64,000 bases of DNA from JAVJUV01 sp047314965 (GTDB lineage Bacteria > Pseudomonadota > Alphaproteobacteria > Rhodobacterales > Rhodobacteraceae), in contig NZ_JBLBVK010000051.1 in the NCBI RefSeq assembly GCF_047314965.1, positions 119,422 to 183,421 on the forward strand. The letters are read 5' to 3'. The notes below the pieces were generated by a model. That model saw nothing but the letters and a program-made list of their open reading frames with translations, ran no database searches and was not told the DNA's origin. Numbering within the stretch: the stretch's first letter is position 1; each line of letters starts with the position of its first letter. Below, piece by piece: positions 59,424 through 64,000 of the stretch. Position numbers and translations under genes: made by a program.

Positions 59424-59852
59424 TTACCCCTTCACCTCGATGCCCATCGACTTGGCCGAGCCGAGGATGATCTTCATCGCGGCTTCGACGTCGTTGGCAT
59501 TCAGGTCCTTCATCTTGGCCTCTGCGATCTCGCGCAGTTGGGCCGTGGTGACCGTGCCGGCGGTCTCGCGCGAAGGCTTGTTCGCACCCGACTTGAGCTT
59601 GGCCGCCTTCTTCAGGAAATAGGACGCGGGCGGCGTCTTGATATCCATCGTAAAGGATTTGTCCTGGTAATAGGTAATCACGGTGGGGCAAGGCGCACCC
59701 GGCTCCATTTCCTGCGTCTTGGCGTTGAACGCCTTGCAGAATTCCATGATATTGATGCCGCGCTGACCCAGCGCCGGTCCGACCGGCGGAGAGGGGTTCG
59801 CTTGGCCGGCTTTCACCTGAAGCTTCAGGGTGCCGACGACTTTCTTGGCCAT
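59424..59852 (-). CDS. rplK: 50S ribosomal protein L11
   Basis: The 142-residue protein has the L11 pattern: LKLQVKAGQANPSPPVGPALGQRGINIMEFCKAFNAKT, then KTPPASYFLKKAAKLKSG and AMKIILGSAKSMGIEV at the end. It forms the GTPase-associated centre and is needed for Rel activation on the ribosome. It lies directly before rplA. nusG, its usual neighbour, is separated from it here by three opposite-strand genes. Confidence 0.98.
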   Translation of the reverse strand: MAKKVVGTLKLQVKAGQANPSPPVGPALGQRGINIMEFCKAFNAKTQEMEPGAPCPTVITYYQDKSFTMDIKTPPASYFLKKAAKLKSGANKPSRETAGTVTTAQLREIAEAKMKDLNANDVEAAMKIILGSAKSMGIEVKG

Positions 59853-60167
59853 TGGAGGCCCTCCTTTCTCAACCTCGCCGAAACGCGTTCCGGCAAGTTC
59901 ATGTCGATGTGGTCCGGTCCGGACATCGCGATGCCCTCGCCTCCCACAGATATGCCCGCAGAGCGGACTGGCGGGAGGTACACGGGATGGAAAGGCATTT
60001 CAAGCCCCGAACTGACTGGAAAGCCGCCGCCTAAGGAATTCCACGGACCCGTTGCAGCATTGGTCTAATCGCGTGCGCCAAACGGATAGGCACGGTGCAA
60101 GAGAACTCGACATACTTGCAGATCTAGTGGTCTATTTTTTGGATATTCGTAGAGAAAGGCTCGCTCG
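59853..60167. other. 315-base divergent intergenic region upstream of rplK
   Basis: This gap should hold the rplK-rplA promoter and leader (minus strand) and the promoter for the exported-protein cluster (plus strand). It contains the repeat GGTCCGGTCCGGAC (59911-59924) in the rplK leader. The stretch before 60168 is A+T-rich, with TATTTTTTGGATATTC. I see no gene in it and did not identify a clear L1-binding site. Confidence 0.5.
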
Positions 60168-60953
60168 ATGCTGTTCCCCATTCATCGCCTGCTCCTCATG
60201 ACCTTAGCCTGCCTTGTTGCCGCCACTTCGGCTCAGGCTGAATGGAGCTTCAGCACGGGGATGTATCCCAACGCCTTCATCCAGACCGACAAGGCGACGC
60301 TTGAACTGCAGTGCGACCGGGTGCGTTTCGCGCCCGCCGGCTATGAGGACTCTCAGGACATCGTCTCCAAACAGGGCCTTTCGTTCCGCTTCATGAAGAA
60401 CGGCTCCACCGAGACTGGCGCGTTTCAGGCTGGAGCTTCGAACGCGGAGATTTCGATCGTCGACAACTATCCCGTCGAGATTCGGTTCTACGATCAGGGC
60501 GATTACGATTTCGTTCTGGACCAGATTGCGCGGAACGCAGTTCTGAACCTGTCGATGATCGATCAGGACATCACCTACGGCATCTTCACGCTCCAAGGCT
60601 CGGCCGCGGCGGTCAGATCACTGCGCGCCGCCTGCAACTCCGGCGCATCGGCGTCCCAGTCTCCGGCCATGGAAGTGCCCGAGGGCATCGTCTACTGCGG
60701 CGGCGGCGCTATTCAGCGGGTCATCGAATATGCCATCGTGGGACAGTCAGGCGACCAGTGGGACGCCATCGTTACGGTAAATGGCGAGACCGTCCGCGCC
60801 ATGACTGCATACAGCTACTTCGGAAACTCCCAGCCGCCTGGAGGCTTCCAATTTGCGCTCCTGGGCGAAGACCGGTCGGAGTACCTTGTCTTCAGCGACG
60901 GGGGGCGGAACTGGATCGAGTCGGGCGACTACGAATACGACCAGTGCAATTGA
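60168..60953 (+). CDS. Exported protein of unknown function (first of three)
   Basis: The 261-residue protein has a signal peptide (LLLMTLACLVAATSAQA, cut before EWSF). The mature part has no family I recognise. It is rich in strands, with two halves: one at about 25-155 (GMYPNAFIQTDKATLELQCDRVRF, EISIVDNYPVEIRFYDQGDYDFV) and one after a variable linker. Cysteines near 49, 156, 177 and 260 could form disulfides in the periplasm. It starts a plus-strand cluster within the ribosomal protein region. 28 bases separate it from the next gene. Confidence 0.75.
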   Translation: MLFPIHRLLLMTLACLVAATSAQAEWSFSTGMYPNAFIQTDKATLELQCDRVRFAPAGYEDSQDIVSKQGLSFRFMKNGSTETGAFQAGASNAEISIVDNYPVEIRFYDQGDYDFVLDQIARNAVLNLSMIDQDITYGIFTLQGSAAAVRSLRAACNSGASASQSPAMEVPEGIVYCGGGAIQRVIEYAIVGQSGDQWDAIVTVNGETVRAMTAYSYFGNSQPPGGFQFALLGEDRSEYLVFSDGGRNWIESGDYEYDQCN

Positions 60954-60981
60954 ACCGCACGGAAAGGAAAGAGATACGGAG

Positions 60982-61503
60982 ATGGGCGACCAACGATCTG
61001 GAAATGGCAAACGCACCGGCACCGGAACATGGACGGTCGCTCTCTCCTTGATCGCCGCGGCCATTTGTACTGGCCCGGCGATTGCTCAGGACTGGTCCGA
61101 ACTGCCCCAGCAATTGCTGGAAAAGGTCGAGGCCGCCAAACAGGCGTGTTCGGATTTCGAGAACGGTCAGTTCGCCCTCGAATTCGGAGCCGTACAGCGC
61201 GTCGATCTTGATGGCGACATCTATAAGGACTGGGCTCTGGACGAAGCCGGGTTTGCCTGTTCGTCAGCCGCATCGCTCTATTGCGGCACTGGCGGCTGCA
61301 TGTCTCACTTCCTGGTCGGGGATCGCGTGTCCTCGCTTCTCAATCAGGGATGGGACATGGCGAACATCGGCCCGTTCCGCGTGCTTCTGGCGGACGTACA
61401 CGGCTCGCAGTGCGGTTGCATCAACCCGACACCCTGTATCGTGGCCAGTGCCTGGGATCCCGAGGATAAGGTCTGGCGCAGCACAGACGCGAAATGGGAA
61501 TGA
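60982..61503 (+). CDS. Exported cysteine-rich protein of unknown function (second of three)
   Basis: The 173-residue protein has a charged N-terminus followed by a hydrophobic signal (WTVALSLIAAAICTGPAIAQ). The mature part contains VQRVDLDGDIYKDWALDE, a calcium-site-like DLDGD loop, and many cysteines (FACSSAASLYCGTGGCMSHF, GSQCGCINPTPCI) that suggest a disulfide-bonded fold. I recognise no family. It overlaps the next gene by 4 bases (ATGA). GGAG lies 1-4 bases before the ATG, which is close, so the start could be slightly different. Confidence 0.7.
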   Translation: MGDQRSGNGKRTGTGTWTVALSLIAAAICTGPAIAQDWSELPQQLLEKVEAAKQACSDFENGQFALEFGAVQRVDLDGDIYKDWALDEAGFACSSAASLYCGTGGCMSHFLVGDRVSSLLNQGWDMANIGPFRVLLADVHGSQCGCINPTPCIVASAWDPEDKVWRSTDAKWE

Positions 61504-61832
61504 AACTGATGGTCCGGATCGAAAAGGTGATGTCCGGCATCGCTGGCTGCGCCTTTGCGCTGGCCCTGACGGGATGCGTCGAAGCGACCCCCGAAGTCGC
61601 GATCAGTGAGCCCGACCCGGAACTGGTCTTCGTCCGCGGTTACCGCGGTGCTGCGGACGAATGCCAACTGGTCGGCGAAACCGCATTCACGGTGGATTTC
61701 CTCGACGATGTGGCCGATCTCGTGGCCTGCCCGACCGGAGGCGCTGCGATGGCAAGCCTCATGGCCGAAACCGGAGTGTCGATGGTCACCCAGACCAACA
61801 GTTTCACGTTCTTCAGCATTCCCACCCGTTAG
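61500..61832 (+). CDS. Predicted lipoprotein of unknown function (third of three)
   Basis: The 110-residue protein has a lipoprotein signal ending in the lipobox LTGC (FALALTGCVEATPEV). The acidic residues after the cysteine make outer-membrane or periplasmic anchoring plausible. The mature part (about 85 residues) has three further cysteines. No family recognised. The ATG at 61500 overlaps the preceding stop; an in-frame ATG two codons upstream and one three codons downstream are alternatives. It is convergent with nusG. Confidence 0.68.
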   Translation: MKLMVRIEKVMSGIAGCAFALALTGCVEATPEVAISEPDPELVFVRGYRGAADECQLVGETAFTVDFLDDVADLVACPTGGAAMASLMAETGVSMVTQTNSFTFFSIPTR

Positions 61833-61884
61833 GGGCCGCCGAACAGGGTATGCTCGCGCTGGCGCCGCCCGGCGAGCAAATCGC

Positions 61885-62418
61885 TTACACTTGCTTCGAC
61901 ACCTGGGTGAATTCCAGTTCGACCGGCGTGGCGCGGCCGAAGATCGAGACTGTCACCTTCAGGCGCTGGTTGTCTTCGTCGACCTCTTCCACGGTGCCGT
62001 CGAAATCTTCGAACGGACCGTCGTTGACCTTCACCTTCTCGCCGACGTCGAACGAGATCATCAGCTTCGGCGCGGCCTCGCCTTCCTCGACGCGGTTCAG
62101 GATCTGGTTCACTTCCTCGTCGCGCATCGGCATCGGACGACCCTGGGGTCCAAGGAAACCCGTAACGCGGTTGATCGAATTGATCAGGTGATAGCCCTCG
62201 TCGGTCATCTCCATGCGCACCAGCACATAGCCGGGCATGAAACGCCGCTCGGTGGTGACTTTCTTGCCCCGGCGGATCTCGATGACTTCCTCGGTCGGAA
62301 CCAGAACTTCCTCGATCTGGTCTTCCAGGCCGGCGTCGACCACCGCATGGCGAATCTGCTCCGCGATCTTCTTCTCGAAGTTCGACAGCACGCTTACCGA
62401 ATACCAGCGCTTGGCCAT
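61885..62418 (-). CDS. nusG: Transcription termination/antitermination factor NusG
   Basis: The 177-residue protein has the NGN domain (MAKRWYSVSVLSNFEKKIAEQIR, MPGYVLVRMEMTDEGYHLINSINRVTGFLG) and a C-terminal KOW domain (FDVGEKVKVNDGPFEDFDGTVEEVDEDNQRLKVTVSIFGR). It binds RNA polymerase and links it to Rho or the ribosome. secE lies upstream on the same strand. rplK, its usual downstream neighbour, is displaced by the three-gene cluster. Confidence 0.97.
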   Translation of the reverse strand: MAKRWYSVSVLSNFEKKIAEQIRHAVVDAGLEDQIEEVLVPTEEVIEIRRGKKVTTERRFMPGYVLVRMEMTDEGYHLINSINRVTGFLGPQGRPMPMRDEEVNQILNRVEEGEAAPKLMISFDVGEKVKVNDGPFEDFDGTVEEVDEDNQRLKVTVSIFGRATPVELEFTQVSKQV

Positions 62419-62577
62419 GTTCCGTCCTTTTCAATCACTGTGCCGCCGCTGCGGCTATGGGTTCCGGACAGCCGCCATCGTCTTGTAAAGTCAGGCCGGC
62501 CATGTCAGGGAGTCGTGGGCGGAATACACGCCTTGGCGCGGCAGTTCAAGACAGAACGCGTGCCCTGAACGCGGGCT

Positions 62578-62778
62578 TCAGCCCACCAGCGAAAGCACGC
62601 CCTGAAGACCTTGCCGGATCAGGAAATCCACAAGGAAGAAGAAGGCAGCCGTAAGGATCGCCAGAAAGAAGACCATCGTGGAAGTGATCAGCACCTCGCG
62701 GCGCGACGGCCAGATGACCTTCGACACCTCGGCGCGAACTTCCTGAACGAACTGCAGCGGATTTCTGGTTCCGGCCAT
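62578..62778 (-). CDS. secE: Preprotein translocase subunit SecE
   Basis: The 66-residue protein has the SecE signature: NPLQFVQEVRAEVSKVIWPSRREVLITSTMV, then one membrane helix (FFLAILTAAFFFLVDFLI). It stabilises SecY in the translocon. The single helix is the short form common outside Enterobacteria. nusG follows after 159 bases, a long gap for this pair, in which I see nothing coding. Confidence 0.96.
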   Translation of the reverse strand: MAGTRNPLQFVQEVRAEVSKVIWPSRREVLITSTMVFFLAILTAAFFFLVDFLIRQGLQGVLSLVG

Positions 62779-62830
62779 GTCTCTCTCGATCCTTGTGTTT
62801 GGGCGCAGATACGGCTTTCCGCGCGGTGTT

Positions 62831-63481
62831 TCAAGCCTTGGGCAATACAGCCTGCAATGCAGCGGCATCCCCGCCGCAGATTTCCGCCTCGTACGCCACG
62901 ATGGTCTCAATGGGCCAGTCCCACCAGGCAAGCTCCATGAGCCGCCCGATCACCTCGTCTGAAAAGCGCTTCCGCACCACGCGCGCCGGGTTGCCGGCAA
63001 CGATCGCATAGTCCGGCACCTCTCCCGAAACGACGGCCCGCGCACCTACGATCACACCGGATCCCACCCGCGCGCCGGGCAGGATCGCGGCCCCATCGCT
63101 GATCCAGACATCATTACCGATCACCGTGTCGGGAAATCGGGACGGCATCGAGGGCCGCCCAGAGGGATCGCCGTCGAAGATGGCGAAGGGATAGGTCGAA
63201 ATGCCGTCGTAGCGATGGTTTGAAGAGGCCGTAATGAACCGCGCACCGTTCGCGATCTGGCAGAAACGGCCAATCACCAGCCGCTCGGGCGAGAACGGGA
63301 AGAGATAGGGCGCAAGACGCCCGGCCCAGTCCTCGGGCGCATCGGCATCGAAGGCGTAGGTGTAGTCGCCCACCTCGATTCGGGGATGATCGATCACGGC
63401 GGACAGGAACACAGCGCCTTTGTGCGGAGTGCCATCGGGAAGAATCAGCGGATGACGAGTGTCGGGAGAAGGGAACGGCAT
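62831..63481 (-). CDS. CatB/Vat-type hexapeptide O-acetyltransferase
   Basis: The 216-residue protein has left-handed beta-helix repeats: LVIGRFCQIANGARFI, TVIGNDVWISDGAAILPGARVGSGVIVGARAVV. These are followed by AIVAGNPARVVRKRF and the XAT family loop SNHRYDGISTYPF. It transfers acetyl from acetyl-CoA to a hydroxyl group. Family members include antibiotic acetyltransferases, but most environmental ones have unknown substrates. It lies between tRNA-Trp and secE, where roseobacter relatives would normally have little or nothing. Confidence 0.88.
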   Translation of the reverse strand: MPFPSPDTRHPLILPDGTPHKGAVFLSAVIDHPRIEVGDYTYAFDADAPEDWAGRLAPYLFPFSPERLVIGRFCQIANGARFITASSNHRYDGISTYPFAIFDGDPSGRPSMPSRFPDTVIGNDVWISDGAAILPGARVGSGVIVGARAVVSGEVPDYAIVAGNPARVVRKRFSDEVIGRLMELAWWDWPIETIVAYEAEICGGDAAALQAVLPKA

Positions 63482-63560
63482 GGAGGCACCTTTCTTGTCT
63501 GAATGTCGGATGACGGTCAGATGCGGTGCGTGTCCATTTGTCCTGCTCCTCTTCTGCGCC

Positions 63561-63636
63561 TGGCAGGGGCGGAGGGACTCGAACCCCCGACCCTCGGTTT
63601 TGGAGACCGATGCTCTACCAACTGAGCTACACCCCT
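63561..63636 (-). tRNA. tRNA-Trp (anticodon CCA)
   Basis: The 76-base sequence read on the minus strand has a 7-bp acceptor stem (AGGGGTG/CGCCCCT), a D-loop with AGCTCAGTTGGTAGAGC, anticodon stem-loop TCGGT-CTCCAAA-ACCGA, TPsiC arm GGTTCGAGTCC and encoded CCA. The anticodon CCA (plus-strand TGG at 63601-63603) reads UGG tryptophan codons. tRNA-Trp between tuf and secE is a conserved arrangement. Confidence 0.97.
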
Positions 63637-63792
63637 AAGGCCGGAGTTGCCTAATCCGTCGCTCGTCCGGAATCAAGCGCTGTTTCGCATAGGTTGGCTC
63701 AATATCCGGTCCCCGGCTGCACGAGTTCAGGAAACCGCGGTTGCCGCACGGCTGCTGCGCGGTCTCAACCCGGCCTCCAGGTGCCGGAACCA

Positions 63793-63825
63793 AAAGGAAA
63801 AGGGCCGCCGGTTACCCGACGGCCC
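63793..63825 (-). terminator. Rho-independent terminator of tuf
   Basis: GGGCCG and CGGCCC frame an inner CGG-GTAA-CCG stem with one G-T mismatch (63802-63825). On the minus strand it is followed by CTTTTCCTTTT. It lies 34 bases after the tuf stop. Confidence 0.85.
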
Positions 63826-63859
63826 CTGATCTTTCGCCGCGCCTCGAAGCGCTGGCGGA

Positions 63860-64000
63860 TTACTCGATGATTTTCGAGACGACGCCTGCGCCGACGGTGC
63901 GTCCGCCTTCACGGATGGCGAAGCGGAGCTTCTCTTCCATCGCAATCGGGGCGATCAGTTCCACCGTGAACGACACGTTGTCGCCCGGCATCACCATCTC
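63860..64000 (-). CDS. tuf: Elongation factor Tu, C-terminal end
   Basis: The last 46 codons of a gene that continues beyond the window. The translation includes EMVMPGDNVSFTVELIAPIA, EEKLRFAIREGGRTVGAGVVSKIIE and a TAA stop, which is the EF-Tu C-terminus. EF-Tu delivers aminoacyl-tRNA to the ribosome. A terminator and tRNA-Trp follow. Confidence 0.98.
   Translation of the reverse strand, partial: EMVMPGDNVSFTVELIAPIAMEEKLRFAIREGGRTVGAGVVSKIIE

Noticed and set aside
59853..60167. L1-binding autoregulatory site in the rplK leader
   Set aside because: Such a site is expected from other bacteria and some GATG-containing pairing is present, but I could not fold a convincing match by eye.
1..64000. 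CRISPR array, insertion sequence, prophage or rRNA genes
   Set aside because: No regularly spaced direct repeats, transposase or integrase proteins, phage structural proteins or rRNA segments were seen. The two GC-rich repeats are single dispersed copies.

Overview
The window is G+C-rich bacterial DNA packed with short-spaced genes. Its content points to a marine alphaproteobacterium of the Rhodobacteraceae (Roseobacter group). Signs of this are a DMSP demethylase (dmdA) next to a methylthioacryloyl-CoA hydratase (dmdD), a petP-petR regulator pair, a UPF0314 protein, a bacterial voltage-gated sodium channel with filter TLESWSM, and GC-rich intergenic repeats of a kind I associate with this family. 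This is core-chromosome material: I see no rRNA, prophage, transposase or CRISPR array.

Layout. 1-3.6 kb: end of serA, a PPP-type phosphatase, then dmdA-dmdD. 3.7-7.2 kb: small membrane and redox proteins, a cupin gene and a divergent LysR regulator. 7.2-11.5 kb: kbl-tdh threonine catabolism, a thiolase and a half-size asparaginase-like protein. 11.5-21.7 kb: hybrid histidine kinase, yaaA, recQ, yggT, a thioesterase, a UMF1-type MFS permease, mepA, a phytase-esterase-like protein and a queuosine-precursor transporter. 21.7-22.4 kb: a striking leader (16-nt match to the 16S rRNA 3' end, rare-codon 18-codon ORF, terminator) directly before the ribosome-rescue gene arfB. 22.4-25.7 kb: thiBPQ under a TPP riboswitch. 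25.8-30.7 kb: aroC, an MFS permease, ccdA-thioredoxin, an EamA permease and HU. 31-35 kb: amn-ade adenine salvage and a cysteine-synthase-like enzyme. 35.4-37.7 kb: an SDR protein, the sodium channel and an ankyrin protein. 37.8-41.8 kb: HDAC-like/xseB/ispA/dxs operon. 41.9-49 kb: LysE exporter, petP-petR, ilvE, small unknowns, EamA permease, queG and a GST. 49-53.2 kb: rpoZ, rel/spoT, DUF2062, mtgA. 53.5-58.6 kb: NYN protein, cytochrome c, and an overlapping ispH-DUF3429-methyltransferase-GST-rnhA-TRIC operon. 58.7-64 kb: the tuf/tRNA-Trp/secE/nusG/rplK/rplA region, interrupted by an acetyltransferase gene and by three exported-protein genes on the opposite strand.

How the genes fit together. 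DmdA and DmdD are two steps of DMSP demethylation. Dxs, IspH and IspA are three steps of isoprenoid synthesis. Amn and Ade convert AMP to hypoxanthine. Kbl and Tdh convert threonine to glycine and acetyl-CoA. The YhhQ-type transporter and QueG both serve queuosine. CcdA and the periplasmic thioredoxin form a reducing relay. Functional names come from motif and family recognition by eye; no database search was run.
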